A DNA stretch of 64,000 nucleotides from Saccopteryx bilineata (Eukaryota > Chordata > Mammalia > Chiroptera > Emballonuridae). Of the stretch, positions 11,516 through 23,249 are shown one piece after another; within the stretch, counting starts at the first letter, position 1; each line of letters starts with the position of its first letter. Below the pieces are notes generated by a model. It did no database searches. It was given only the letters and a program-made list of their open reading frames with translations, and was not told the origin of the DNA. The stretch covers positions 106,572,574 to 106,636,573 of the forward strand of contig NC_089490.1 in NCBI RefSeq assembly GCF_036850765.1, in the 5' to 3' direction. A program made the position numbers and the translations under genes.

Positions 11516-11715
11516 AAGACAAGAAGAATAGCTGACATTTATTTGGGAGCAGATGCTGTGTTAGGTGCTTTACCCGTGTATCTGAGTTATTCCCATTTTA
11601 CAGGTAAAACAACCGATACACTGATGGGTTAAGCAACTTTGCTGAGGTCAGTAGGGGCAGAGCGGGGATTTTAGCCCAGACAACCTGACTCCAGTGACAA
11701 TCTCCCAACTATTAG
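11516..11715 (-). repeat. MIR remnant
   Basis: 'tgctgtgttaggtgcttta', 'cccattttacaggtaaaac' and 'gcagagcggggattttagcc' are the MIR sequence read on its complement. Confidence 0.75.
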
Positions 11716-12059
11716 GTTGAAAGGTGCCATGTGAATTCACAGTTCTATCATTAACTCAAAGTGGAATAAGTTAATATGACCAACGTGGGGAATATTTCTG
11801 TTCTTTATTGGCCAGTGTGGATGGGCGAACTGAGATGCATTAGCTTTCTGTTAAAGCAGAAATGAATTTTGGTTTGGCTTCAGATATGAACATCATACAG
11901 TCAATAACATTTATTGGGCTCCCACTGTGCGCAAAACAGGTGTTCCCTGCCAGTTCCTCTGCTCCCCACACCCTGGAGAAGGGAGGAGAAGTGGAAAAGA
12001 AAAAAAAAAAAAGATAAAGAGCCTGTAAAGAGTGGGCAGATGAGCATTCTCTATACACC

Positions 12060-12760
12060 TGGGTCGCAGCCCCGCGCCCATACCGGCCACGCCCCTCAGC
12101 CTCGCCCATGCTCCAAACCCAGTTTAAACTCCCGCCCCCTCTTAATGACGACCAATGTCCGGCCGGGGAGTCCGCAGGAGGCTGCGGATTGGCCGGCGTT
12201 GTGGTTGCCGAGGTGACGGGTGGACCCGGAGGGGTCCCGGGAGCAGGGCGTGGGCTAGGGTGCCCGGCGGTTTCCGCCCCGCCCTGGCCCGCGCGCGTGG
12301 GTGGCGGGAAGGGCCCTCGCGCCCCCAGTCCCGCGCACCGCTCCCCCACCCCCCACTGCCGCGGGCCTCCTGCTCGGGGCGCGCCGCCCTCCTCCGTCTC
12401 CGCCCCCAGGACCTGCGGCCGCCAGCTGTAAGCGCCGCTTCTCCGGCCAGCGGCGCGATGGGCTGCGGGAACTCCACTGCCACCAGCGCGGGCTCGGGCC
12501 GAGGTGAGCTCAACGGGCTGCCGGGGGGCGTGGGGCGGCGACACGGGGGCGATGGGGAGTCAGCAGGGCGGACCACCTGGGCGAGGGAGACCAGGAGAAA
12601 GGCGGTAGGATGGAGGGAGCCGGAGAGGGAGGGCGTGCAGCCCCCGTGCCCGTCCTCTTTTCGGGACTGGAGCACACCGCCCGCTTTTGGAACCATTGAA
12701 AGCAGGGCATTTCCCCCGCGCGGGGGCGGACACGCCTGGACGAGGAGAGCCTGCAGGGTG
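12060..12760 (+). promoter_or_regulatory. OCC1: CpG island and probable OCC1 promoter
   Basis: A sharp rise in G+C and CpG density against AT-rich flanks, centred on exon 1. Upstream of the ATG are GC-box-like CCCGCCCCC (from about 12130), a CCAAT box at 12152-12156 and an inverted CCAAT (ATTGG) at 12188-12192. No TATA box is seen at a useful distance, as expected for a CpG-island promoter with dispersed starts. The 5'UTR probably begins within the 300 bp before 12458, but the exact start cannot be read from sequence. Confidence 0.8.
12458..12503 (+). CDS. OCC1: OCC1 exon 1 (start codon, first 15 codons)
   Basis: First coding exon of a 63-residue protein that I recognise as OCC1/C12orf75. 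Translation begins MGCGNSTATSAGSGR and the exon ends one base into codon 16, directly before a GTGAGC donor. Joined to the four later exons it gives an open frame of exactly 63 codons, which is the length I recall for the human protein. The protein is small, hydrophilic, and has no signal peptide, membrane segment or recognised fold. Its N-terminus fits the N-myristoylation pattern (Gly2, Ser6) with a neighbouring Cys3 that could be palmitoylated, so membrane tethering is plausible by inference. The family's molecular role is poorly known; human OCC-1 is reported as overexpressed in colon carcinoma and also has noncoding isoforms. The ATG has G at +4 and lies in a CpG island. I am confident of the gene and exon ends, less so of the function. 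Confidence 0.93.
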
Positions 12761-14772
12761 ATCCTGCAGAGGGAGCGCTGGAAGGACTGGCGGCGGGGCT
12801 CCCCTGCAGCGTGTAGGCTGGGCATTCTCCTAGGAGAGAGGGTTCCTAGTGGTGGTGTGTGTCCGTGCCCTGCGCTCCTACACTCGCACCCCCTGGGCCT
12901 GGCCCCCAGCCCCTCGGAACCCAGGCGCTGCACCTGGAAAAGTGTAGCACAACAGTTCAGGACTTTTATTTGGTGGTGCTGCTGTGGGGATGCGAGTGGG
13001 GTTGAGAACTGCAGACAGGCTCTAAATATTCATCCTAGTCAGTCTTGATGTTTAAGACCTGCTGGTCCTTTTGTGGGATTTCTCTGAGAGGTTGCAGTAC
13101 ACAGGAAGCTTCAGGTATCTGATGGAGTTTTAGTGTTAGCAGTGATCTGTTCCTATATTTTTCTTAAAAAAAAAAAACATACCGAAACTTCTTTTTACAT
13201 CACTTCATTTTGTTGATTGGCAGCGAGTTTTTTCTGGATTCCCCTAGTCACCCAGGCTTTGTATCAGTGACTTATTTAAAAAATCCAATCCTTCCCTTGA
13301 GCCCAGCTAGTGCCTCCTGATTTAAGAGTCTGGATCTGTTTTGAGTATTATCTGCTGACCTATTTTAGTCTCTGTTAGGATAAAGAACTTGTATCTCCTC
13401 CAACGGAGATCAATCAGATGCCACATCCCATCCCAACCAGCAAATGTAAACAGCGGTCTGATGCTGCAGTATTTCCTAGGTGGGGGTGGCTACCCTGTCA
13501 ATGACTTTGTGACCTTGAGGTGTCACTTTCTTTAACTCAAATCACGGTGGAAAATGCAGTTTTAAAACCCAAGACTTATTTGCTTGTTTATTTTAAAGTT
13601 TATTTTCACGCTCATAGACTGGATCAGCTGTGGAAATCTGCTCAGTTAGTTGGCCAAGTTTGTTTTTCATCCTTGGTTGTCAGTGGCCTCATATGTGGAA
13701 TATATTAAGAGAAGGTGCTAAAATATGTGGGATTCTAGTCCTAGAGCTGTGAATGAGCCCAGGTAATGATTTAATCCAAAGTTTATCTCTTCCAGGTAAT
13801 CTTTATTATCTTGAATTAAATTCCTATCCGTGTAACATGTACAGAGAGCCACCAGGGAACAAATCTTTTCAATTCAGATAACAGTGACACACGTTAGTTA
13901 GAGCCTTATGCTAAGGAAGGCAAGAACAAAATTCTTGAGAGTGGCCAGAGAGCTCTGCATGGAGACGTGGAACAATGTCAAGGCCACATCCCACACCATG
14001 AATTATATTTCTCAGTCTAACATGCCCTGTGGCCCTATGTCAGCCACTGTATGTACACCCACCCTACTTAACAAAAAGTTAAGGACAGTTATCCATGTTA
14101 AAAAAAAAAAGTAAGAAGGATTTGTAACAGATTTTCTTTAAAGTGGAGGCAGTTTAGTTCATTTGCATTTTTATTACTGAACTGCTTTTGAGCTGTGGGA
14201 GGAGCCCCATTGCTAATTCAGAATGATAATAAGGTGGCTCTGAAGAGTGGTAATGTAAGAAAATGGGAAAATATGATTCTCTTTACATGTATCTGGTTGA
14301 TCTTTTTATTTGTTTACCCCCCAGGAGTACACCCTTTAGTACACGAAGGGAGGTACAGTTATGTTGAAGAAAACCATGCAGAACTCCTGTCTTCTTGATG
14401 AGTACCCTTTTGTTTATGAAGGACAGCTCATGCAAGAGCATGCTGTTCTCTCCTCTGGCTTGCTCTTTGCTAAAAATTACTTTATGTTCAGGGAAGAGCA
14501 AGATAGCCTGCAGACTGTTAAACATTAAGGAAAAGAAAACATCACGAACAGGGAGTTACTGCATCACCTCTTTGAGGGATCTGCCCTTGTCTTTGAGAAG
14601 TCATTCCCCAAACATTTCCCTGCTGGTGAATCCAGCTGGCTCACTTGGGGATTTGGTCATGGTTATTTTGAAGTTTTCTGTAATCTGGTAGTAAGACTTT
14701 AGTTTCAGAAAGGTCATGCATAGGGATGAAAGATGACAGGGCAAAAAAAACAAAAACAAAAAACAAAAACCA
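12761..14772. other. Intron 1, nothing recognised
   Basis: Follows the CpG island. There is an A-run at 13167-13177 and at 14101-14110. The T-rich and A-rich tracts here lack paired target duplications that I could see. Confidence 0.4.
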
Positions 14773-15168
14773 GGCCCTGGCCGGTTGGCTCAGTGGTAGA
14801 GCATCGACCTGGCGTACAGAAGTCCTGGGTTCGATTCCGGGCTAGGGCACACAGGAGAAGCGCCCATCTGCTTCTTCACCCCTCCCCCTCTCCTTCCTCT
14901 TTGTCTCTCTCTTCCCCTCCCGCAACCGAGGCTCCATTGGAGCAAAGATGGCCCAGGCGCTGGGGATGGCTCCTTGGCCTCTGCCCCAGGCGCTAGAGTG
15001 GCTCTGGTCGCAACAGAGCGATGCTCCGGAGGGGCAGAGCATCGCCCCCTGGTGGGCAGAGTGTAGCCCCTGGTGGGCGTGCCAGGTGGATCCCGGTTGG
15101 GCGCATGCGGGAGTCTGTCTGACTGTCTCTCCCCGTTTCCAGCTTCAGAAAAAAATACAAAAAAAAAC
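14773..15168 (+). repeat. tRNA-derived SINE, type A
   Basis: Two tandem CCCTGGTGGGC units (about 15047 and 15068), intact A and B boxes (TTGGCTCAGTGGTAGAGC; GGGTTCGATTCC). The A-rich flanks make the duplication hard to fix. Confidence 0.92.
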
Positions 15169-16415
15169 CCAAACCCCAGAGTGCAAAGGTTTTTAAATTT
15201 CTTTCAATTGTGAACTTTAACATCAGTGTCAATTATGCTATTGACTGAACTGCAATAGTACTTATAGTACTGAACCCCGGGGCAATGAAATGCATTAAAT
15301 AGATGCTGTTCCTGTGTTCCAGGTACTTATAATGTTCAACTTCTGAAATGTCCCAGGATCATACAGTTCAATAGCCATGTTTAAGCTTTTCAGCAACAAA
15401 AGTGCAGAGAGAGGTAATGGGAAGGATGCTGAACTTGAGCCTAGAGAGTGAGGCTTAAGCTGGACTTTGGCACTGTGCTGGTTGCTGTGGCCATTTCAGT
15501 TGCACTTTTTTTTGAGTTCCAGAGTGAGAGCACTCTGTACTGTATTTATTATAGAGTAGTGGAATATTACCATGTGGAGGTGAAATGGCTTTTCCTTAGT
15601 ATTTTTCTGTAAGAACATGGCAAATCCACTTTCAAAGGAAGCATTGGCCCATTATCATAATGCTCCCAAACCTGAAATCTCCATTATAAGCCCTGTTTTA
15701 CTCCCTAAGTAATTCAGGTAAAACCAGATCATTGTTTCTCCTTTCCCTGAGTTATCTGGACAGCTGCTTTTCTTGGCTTTTGTCTGGTGGAATTGGTTAA
15801 TATGACACATTGGTATTTAGTAGTGTACTTGAGTAAATTTGATTCAGTATGTTCCCTATGTGGAGAAACTGATATGCAGCAAAATGGTCAATGGCCAGAA
15901 GAAATCAGCCTTAGATCATCAGCCAGGCTCTAAATCATTCAGTTAGATTTCCTTCACAGGAGTTGTCTAACGTCAACTTAAACACACCTCCTCTAGGTGC
16001 AGAGCACTGTACTAGGAAGTTAGGGGAAGGGTTGGGGCAGCCAGTAATGATGGTTGCAGAATGAAATCAAACTTTCTTGCTCCTGAGAAGTTAATTGTCT
16101 AGGTAGGAAGATTAACCTTTGAGAACAACTGCAAAGCAGATAGAATTCACATTGAACATCCATGTGGCCAGGACGTTTTGAATGATGTAGTTCAATCAGA
16201 GAAGGCTTCTGGAGGAGGAGCTCAGCTGTCAGTCTACATGGTATCATGAGAACCATTTCGATTACACAAGAGCTCTCTCTATTTTAATGTTCTAGGAAGA
16301 TCCCTTTCTCAATGGAGGAATTTGATTTTTCCCTACCGAGAGCTATAGTAAAAGGATGGCTTCTTGTATTTTTCATTCAGTGATGATTCAGTACATTTTT
16401 CCTGCATCTTCTGCA
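15169..16415. other. Intron 1, nothing recognised
   Basis: AT-rich intronic sequence without a recognised repeat or exon. Confidence 0.4.
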
Positions 16416-16423
16416 GTCTAGAC

Positions 16424-17588
16424 CAGGCATGGCCAACATACGACCCTTGGGCTGGATCCCGCCCGCGTAATAAGTTTATGCGGCCCGCGATTAAATTTTT
16501 AATATTCTCCACTACTTTAAAATCTCAGCTACTCAGAAGCGGAAGCATCTTTGATTATTGCAAATCGAGATATTTAAGAAGACAGTGATATGCGGAAAAG
16601 AATTCCGCGTGTGACTGATCTAGGGTTAACTTCCAATAATTGGTCAAATGGATTCATGATACTTTATTTAAAAAAAAAATTCCATTATAAAGATTTACGG
16701 CCCTGGCTGGTTGGCTCAGCGGTAGAGCGTAGGCCTGGCATGCGGGGGACCTGGGTTTGATTCCCGGCCAGGGCACATAGGAGAAGCGCCCATTTGCTTC
16801 CCCACCCCCCCCTCCTTCCTCTCTGTCTCTCTCTTCCCCTCCCGCAGCCAAGGCTCCATTGGAGCAAAGATGGACCGGGCGCTGGGGATGGCTCCTTGGC
16901 CTCTGCCCCAGGCGCTAGAGTGGCTCTGGTCACCGCAGAGCGATGCCCCTGGTGGGCGTGCTGGGTGGATCCCGGTCGGGCGCATGCGGGAGTCTGTCTG
17001 ACTGTCTCTCCCCGTTTCCAGCTTCAGAAAAATACAAAAAAAAAAAAAAAAAAGAAAAAAGATTTACAACTTTTGTACTCATATGTACTCGATATGAACT
17101 GTTAGACGTTTAGCAGCAATGTGAAACCCACATTCTTTTAGGCGGAGTTTGCCAGTGCGCACCCAAGGTCAAACAATTCGTTATTTTTGTAGTTAAGTGT
17201 GCTGAATCAAGTGGCATTGTAGCATAGACAATAGCTGCAGTTGATAACTGAAAATGTGTCCAGGCTGTTTGTAAAACGAAATAATTGTTTTATTTGTGAT
17301 ATAACCCCTTCAAGCTTATTCTATTAATTATATATTGTTTTGATTGATTGCGATACAGTTTGGATATTTATACGGTATGTAATTATATTTTTATTAAAAT
17401 AATATTGTATATTAAAAAGTTTTTCACTCACTTACATTTATTCATAAACAAATTACATAATAAAATTTTGTTTACTTAAACGAATCGTTTTTGTATTTAA
17501 CATTTTTTAATTTTAATATTTCATCTGGCCCGTGAAAAAAGTTTTCTTTCTAATCTGGCCCGGGGACAAAAACTGTTGGCCATGCCTG
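16424..17588 (+). mobile_element. Non-autonomous hAT DNA transposon, split by a SINE
   Basis: Terminal inverted repeats CAGGCATGGCCAACA at the left and TGTTGGCCATGCCTG at the right, with subterminal 'ggcccgc'/'ctggcccg' motifs. An exact palindromic 8-bp target duplication, GTCTAGAC, lies at 16416-16423 and 17589-17596, the nTCTAGAn type preferred by many hAT elements. About 800 bp is left when the SINE is removed. No transposase frame is seen. The orientation given is arbitrary. Confidence 0.92.
16699..17057 (+). repeat. tRNA-derived SINE, type A, inside the hAT element
   Basis: Exact target duplication AAAGATTTAC at 16689-16698 and 17058-17067. Only one CCCTGGTGGGC unit, preceded by ATG rather than CGCC, so its CTCF-like core is one C short. 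Confidence 0.94.
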
Positions 17589-17610
17589 GTCTAGACCCTA
17601 AACTATAGAG

Positions 17611-17694
17611 CAGCGGTTCTCAACCTGTGGGTCGCGACCCCGGCGGGGGTCGAACGACCAAAACACAGGGGTCGCCTAAAGCCATCGGAATTTC
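17611..17694. mobile_element. hAT-type terminal fragment (one end only)
   Basis: Begins CAGCGGTTCTCAACCTGTGG, the well-known hAT-family terminus with 'ggtcgcgaccccggc' next. The matching right-hand terminus is absent, yet the 8 bp before it (CTATAGAG, 17603-17610) recur at 17695-17702. Either an internal and 3' deletion that kept a target duplication, or chance. Confidence 0.7.
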
Positions 17695-17702
17695 CTATAG
17701 AG

Positions 17703-18456
17703 AAACATGTGAATTAAATAGTTTATTTTAAAGGGTTGCATCTGCTGTAAGGCAGGGAGCTTTTGCTTTCTGTCTCTGTCCCCCAACCCCCACCTCTCCC
17801 TCTCAGCCATCAGATTCTCTCTCCCTTCGTTTTTCTTTGAACATATTCCCTAAGCAGGCAGAGAAATGAGCAAGCCTGCATTCAAGGCAGTGATTTCAAA
17901 CAGGTCAGTCATTCCCTCTTACACAGTTGTACACATAGATTGTTAAGTGAGTCCGTAATGTAATCCAGAAAGTCCCTTAAGAGTTTGGATGGTTCCAGTT
18001 ATCTATCTACTAAAGCATATTTCAGTGCAGGCAAAGGCTGTAGAAATTACTTGTAGCAGCACAGTTATTTCAGAAGTATTCTGCTTATGATAGTTGATTG
18101 AATTGGTTAGTTGTAGTTTTTCTAGCAGAGGTATGTAACTGGCAACTATCTAACCATAACTTTGTGGGCAGTTTATTACCAGACTGCTTCTATCATGGTT
18201 CCACTGCTATTTATATAACAATAGTCAGGAGGAGGAGACGTTTAATAATTTTTTTTTCCATTTTATAAGTTAGCCTAGGGAGTTGCTATAATTCTTTTGG
18301 GTCCAGTTACTTAGATTAGTTATTCTCATTCCCAGTTAGATAGATTACTACATTCTCTTTTGTAGCTGTCTGGTCCAGTCTGTATCTACAAATGCTTTGG
18401 TAGTATCGAAATGCTGCCCCTGTGCTTAGCATTAGTCCAGGCCGAATACTGGGGAG
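17703..18456. other. Intron 1, nothing recognised
   Basis: No open frame or repeat that I can name. Confidence 0.4.
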
Positions 18457-18468
18457 ATACTATACAAT

Positions 18469-18855
18469 ATTTATTTATTTATTTTAAATTTTAGTGAGAG
18501 GAGGGGAGGCAAAGACAGACTCCTGCATGTGTCCTAACCGGGATTCATCCAGCAAGCCCACTAGGGGGCGATGCTCTGCCCATTGGGGCCCTTGCTCTGT
18601 TGCAACCGGAGCCATGTTTTAGCACCTGAGGTGGAGACCATGAAGCTGTCCTCAGCACCCAGGTCCAACTCACTCCAGTTGAGCCATGGCTGCTGTAGGA
18701 GGGGAAGAGAAGAGAGTGAGATAGAGAGAGAAATGAGAGGGGGAGGGGTAGAGAAGCAGACTGGTCCTTCTCATGTGTGCCCTGGCTGGGAATTGAACCC
18801 GGGACATCCACACGCCGGGCCGATGTTCTACCGCTGGGCCAACTGGCCAGGGCCA
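18469..18855 (-). repeat. tRNA-derived SINE, type A
   Basis: Target duplication ATACTATACAAT (18457-18468) / ATACTAGACAAT (18856-18867). Carries CCCACTAGGGGGCGATG at 18558-18574, a particularly good CTCF-like core. Confidence 0.93.
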
Positions 18856-18904
18856 ATACTAGACAATTTTGTTGATATCATCAAGAAGTCGTGTTGTCTT
18901 GTGC

Positions 18905-19170
18905 TTCTCAGCTTACTTAGGCCCTAGCCCCACCAGCCTTCTTTCTGTTCTTTAAACATGCTGACCTCTCCTGTTCCCCCCCATCTCGAACACTCTGCTG
19001 GAGAGCTGGTGTTTGTTGTCTCTGTTGTCCTCCCACCCCCCAAATGTGGGCCTGATGCAAGCCCCAGGCATCCTGTTCACAGCTGTGCCCTCAGCTCCAG
19101 ATCAGTATCCAAACGTTCAAAGGAATTTTTTTGGCCCTCAAAAACATTTTTGTTGAATGAATGAATATAT
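18905..19170 (+). repeat. L2 remnant
   Basis: Ends with 'catttttgttgaatgaatgaat', the typical L2 3' terminus. The upstream part is diverged. Confidence 0.55.
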
Positions 19171-19350
19171 TTGGGGAAATGAGATGATACAAATGTAAGT
19201 AAGTGTAAATTATGTGGGAACACTGTGACTGGCGTGGCAATTTTTGAGAGAACAGGAGGGAGGGCTTTTTTAGTACTGTGTGAAATCAGAGGGACAGAAA
19301 TGGGATCGCTGCTTTCCAAGGCAGGGAGAAGGCTGGCCTGACCTGCTTTT

Positions 19351-19727
19351 GTTTTTTTGTTTTTTTTTTTTTTGTATTTTTCTGAAGTTGAAAACGGGGA
19401 GAGACAGTCAGACAGACTCCCGCATGTGCCCTACCGGGATCCACCCGGCACACCTACCAGGGGCGATGCTCTGCCCACCAGGGGGCGATGCTCTGCCGCG
19501 ACCAGAGCCACTCTAGCGCCTGGGGCAGAGGCCAAGGAGCCATCCCCAGTGCTCGGGCCATCTTTGCTCCAATGGAGCCTTGGCTGCGGGAGGGGAAGAG
19601 AGAGACAGAGAGGAAGGGGGGGGTGGAGAAGCAAATGGGCGCTTCTCTTATGTGCCCTGGCTGGGAATTGAACCCGGGTCCCCCGCACGCCAGGCCGACG
19701 CTCTACCGCTGAGCCAACCGGCCAGGG
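19351..19727 (-). repeat. tRNA-derived SINE, type A
   Basis: Exact 14-bp target duplication CCTGACCTGCTTTT at 19337-19350 and 19728-19741. Two tandem cores, the second being CCCACCAGGGGGCGATG (about 19477-19493). Confidence 0.95.
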
Positions 19728-19844
19728 CCTGACCTGCTTTTATAGTTCATATTGGTCACAGGGTGTTGCGAAGGAGGTAGGAATGGTTAGGATGGGGGTG
19801 GGGAGGACAGAGAGACTTTTGTCATTTTTTCATAGCAAATCCAG

Positions 19845-20035
19845 CTTTTGTCTTTGATTGGCTGCATGACGTGGGGTAACTTGTTTAAACTGTGCCTTAG
19901 TTTCCTCAACTGTCATGGGGGAGTAATTATGGAACTGACTCTAGATTTACTGAGTTAATGTATGTAAAGTGCTTACAACAGTGCTTTGTATATTGTTAAG
20001 TGCTTAATATACTATTTATTATTAAATAAGGCATT
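19845..20035 (+). repeat. MIR remnant
   Basis: 'gtgccttagtttcctcaact', 'gttaatgtatgtaaagtgct' and 'taagtgcttaatatacta' follow the MIR order. Confidence 0.75.
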
Positions 20036-21620
20036 CATAGCTGATGTAGAGGAAAGAACGAGCATAAATTAGACGTAAATTAGAGCTGCTGTTTTCTGGC
20101 ATCAGTGGGGTGACAAGGGCCCGGATGATGGACGTGTTGATTTCAGAGACCCCTGGAAGACAGCCAGGCTGAGGGTGAACTTCAAGTCAAGGAGGGAGGA
20201 GGAGGGGGAAGTGAAAATAAACTCAAACTGGTAAAGCCTGGGTAACTGGAAGGAGATGCTACTACCTCTAAAGGGTAGGCAGGAAGATGCAGGTGATCAA
20301 TATACTCTTGGATGGAGCTCCTTTGAGTGAGGGTGAATGGTGAAGATGGGGAGATACCACTCTCAGCCATCACCACTGGTCTGACAGAATCAGCAAGTTT
20401 ACTTGTTCCAGCTTCCCCCAATTGACCTTGCAATCACATGAGTGGTTCATAAAGATGACCAAAGTAAATTATGCAGTTCTGCCATGAACTGCTTATAGCT
20501 AGCTCAGTATAGACATGGCTTAAATTATAGCAACTAAATGTCAATGTGGTACTTTAGTTGTGTACTTACACGGCTACCTTCATTAATATTTCTCTACTTA
20601 GGCGTAGCTACTGAACCAGGAAACCTGTAAGCAAGAGATCTGCGTTCATTAGTATAATTTGATATTTCTAGGATACATTGACCTGCATGTTTTTTTTTAC
20701 ATTATTGAAGAAATGTCTTAGGAATCTGTGTCTTTTGTTGGCATCTTGAAAAATAAATAGTGCTCTGGATGAACTGAAGAACTATTATTCTAGTTCTTTG
20801 GGCCAGACTGAGAGAGACTATGACATAGATTTAGAACTGTTGTGGGTCAGAATAAACTTAGCAAGCTGTCAAAATTAAGAGAATTTTGTTTGTTTTTCTG
20901 TAGTCATGCTTCTACAGTTCTCAGAGGGGCTTTTTTATAAAGCAAATAAAGAGTAAAACATTCCTGCATATTTTTATGATTTCCCATAAGAGCCATAATC
21001 TTTTGTTTCTTACCATTTATGGTGAATGAAAGAAGACTGATTTATAAATCCTTCGTACTTTTTAGAAATTATGTATATATTTGTATTTTTTTGGTGTGTG
21101 TGTTTAAAGAATCACCACTTAGTCTAAAGAAATATTATTTAACATGTAATTTAATAATTCATTTACTTGTGTGACTCTTTCCAGTATGTTACATAAACTC
21201 TGTAAGGTACATATAGACTAGTGATGAAAAAAGGCATTAATAGATTATTTTTTTTCAAATGTAAAAATGTATGTGACCTTCCTTTAAAAAAGAAATATTT
21301 TCTTTATATTAGAACTTGGCATGTTTGGGGAACTCATAACAATAAGTATATGAATCTGAAAAATATTTAAAACATGCTGGGCACTATGGCTCACTCTTCT
21401 TAATTTATGAGACTGATAAGATTTAAAAGGGACATCTGTCTGTAGGAACCAAGATCAAAATTACTGAACTGATGTAGTAGTATCTTGCAGCTGGCTTGCT
21501 TTATCATTCATTAGGAATACAATTTTGTTTGTGCTTGTGGAATGTATGATATGTTATATAAATTTAATTCTCCCTCAGATTTTAACTTTGCTACATATTT
21601 CTTTTAAAAAGAGATTTCTG
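20036..21620. other. Intron 1, nothing recognised
   Basis: AT-rich intronic DNA without a recognised element. Confidence 0.4.
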
Positions 21621-21629
21621 GTTTTGGAG

Positions 21630-22085
21630 GGTTGATAAGAAGGTGCAGTAGTCTGAATGATAACCTGTAAAAAGTTTCCTACTGTTAGGACATGGTGAAT
21701 GTTATCTTATATGGAAAACAGGGCCTTTGTTATGTAAGTTAAAGATTTGGAGATGGGGAGGTTATTTTAGATTATCTGGTTAGGTACCTAAATCCAATGC
21801 TAAGTGTCCCATAAGAAACTGAAGGGAAGACAGAAACAGAGAGGGTAAAATGGTGTTAGGACAGAGTGAATGGCCTAAGCCAGGGAATGCCAAGGAATGC
21901 CCATGGCTACCAGATGCCATGAGGCATGGATGGATTCTTCCCTAAAGCCTCGGTAGGGAGTGTGGACCCACTGACACCTGGATTTTGTTCTTCTGGCCTC
22001 CAGAGTTCCAAAGGCATAACTGATCACTGCCCAATTTTTGGTTATTTGTTACAGTGACCATGGGGAACTAATACAGAAGGTTTTT
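21630..22085. repeat. Ancient interspersed repeat, family unresolved
   Basis: Order of phrases 'ctgaatgataac', 'gtaggtta'-like, 'cttctggcctccagagttcc', 'ggggaactaatacagaag' recalls an old mammalian repeat with a 'cctccagaactgtg ... gaactaatacag' end. Assignment is weak. Confidence 0.35.
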
Positions 22086-23027
22086 CTGTCATTGTTTTGG
22101 GAATGGGACAAAATTAGAAAATAAGAAAATATTAAACAACCCTATACCTGGAATGTAAATAATTATTTGTTGACATAAACAGCACGATTCAATCTTGATG
22201 TGATTCATAAAGCACTTCAGGATTGTCAGGGCCTCATTTATTAAGATACCAGATTTTTATAGAACATGTTATAAAACATGAAGAATACATGAGATTCTCC
22301 CCTGATACCATGCAGCTCTCCATTTCTCCGACACCAGTCGGGTGTCCCACAGTCCAGTTCAGACCTGACACTAACTTCATGCAGTGTCAACCGCCACAGG
22401 TTTAAGGGCTCAGTGCCCATACAGCAGACTCCAGTCACAAGTATTGGGTTCCCAGGTTACCACTTTTGAGGGGTTTCTATGGCCCCCTCCCTCAGAGTTG
22501 GATATGCCACCCTCCTGGCACATGGACATGTTTGCCAACTCAGAGAATCTGAACCCTGTTGTTTGGTGTTTTTTATGGAAGTTTCATTAGGTAGGCACAG
22601 CTGATTAAATGAATGGCCATTGGTGATTCAGTCTTTAGCCTCTCTCTCCCTTCTCCCTGGAGATTGAGGAACAGGTTGAAAGTTCCAAGCTTTTCTGATG
22701 ACCAATCCCATCCAAGAGCAATTGGAGGGCTTGCCCAGAATCACCTCGTTAGAAGGAAAAATGATAAGAGTATCATTCAGGAAATGCCAGGAGCTTTAGA
22801 AGCTCTGAGCCAGGAATGGGGGCTAAAGACCAAATACCTTTGTGTGATTCTACAATATCAGATTAGGTTTTTTGAATGTTTGAACACATTGAATTTGCTA
22901 TGTGTTCTTAAGTAACTGAGACTTTGACTTGGAGACTCATGTATAAAATATGGAAATCTTTTGAAGTGTGTAAAGTGAAATGTATACACAATCACAGTGA
23001 AATGAGATATTGTGAAGAACCAACACG
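22086..23027. other. Intron 1, nothing recognised
   Basis: The open frame at 22613-22915 has no recognisable domain and no splice or promoter context. Confidence 0.4.
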
Positions 23028-23243
23028 TGGGCAAAAGTAGGTTTACAGTTATTTGTATGGAAAAAGACATGTAGGTTATGCTTATTACAATAGCTTTATT
23101 AACTCAAATGAATGCCACAGTGGCATTTAGATATAATCTCCTAAGTGCTCAAGTTGCTGGCTTTCATTATTTACATAGTCTTATTGTCTAATTGCTATAC
23201 TCTGTGTTTCACATACTCACAACTGTAAACCTACTTTTGTCCA
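23028..23243. mobile_element. Mariner-like short inverted-repeat element (MITE)
   Basis: 23-bp terminal inverted repeats with one mismatch: TGGGCAAAAGTAGGTTTACA... at 23028-23050 and its complement at 23221-23243. About 170 bp of AT-rich interior without coding capacity. The right edge continues CCACCCTGG, so the true ends may extend a few bases outward. No clear TA duplication was found. Confidence 0.65.
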
Positions 23244-23249
23244 CCCTGG

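Noticed and set aside
11840..12933. Long minus-strand open frames (234 and 263 aa) across the CpG island
   Set aside because: Stop codons are rare in GC-rich DNA. There is no domain, and the frames overlap each other and plus-strand frames. An antisense RNA is possible but not shown.
12155..13048. Plus-strand 297-aa open frame over OCC1 exon 1
   Set aside because: It runs in another frame through the CpG island and intron 1. The spliced 63-codon frame explains the locus.
13908..14114. Processed retrocopy ending in the A-run at 14101
   Set aside because: The A-run looks like a tail, but no target duplication or recognisable transcript was found.
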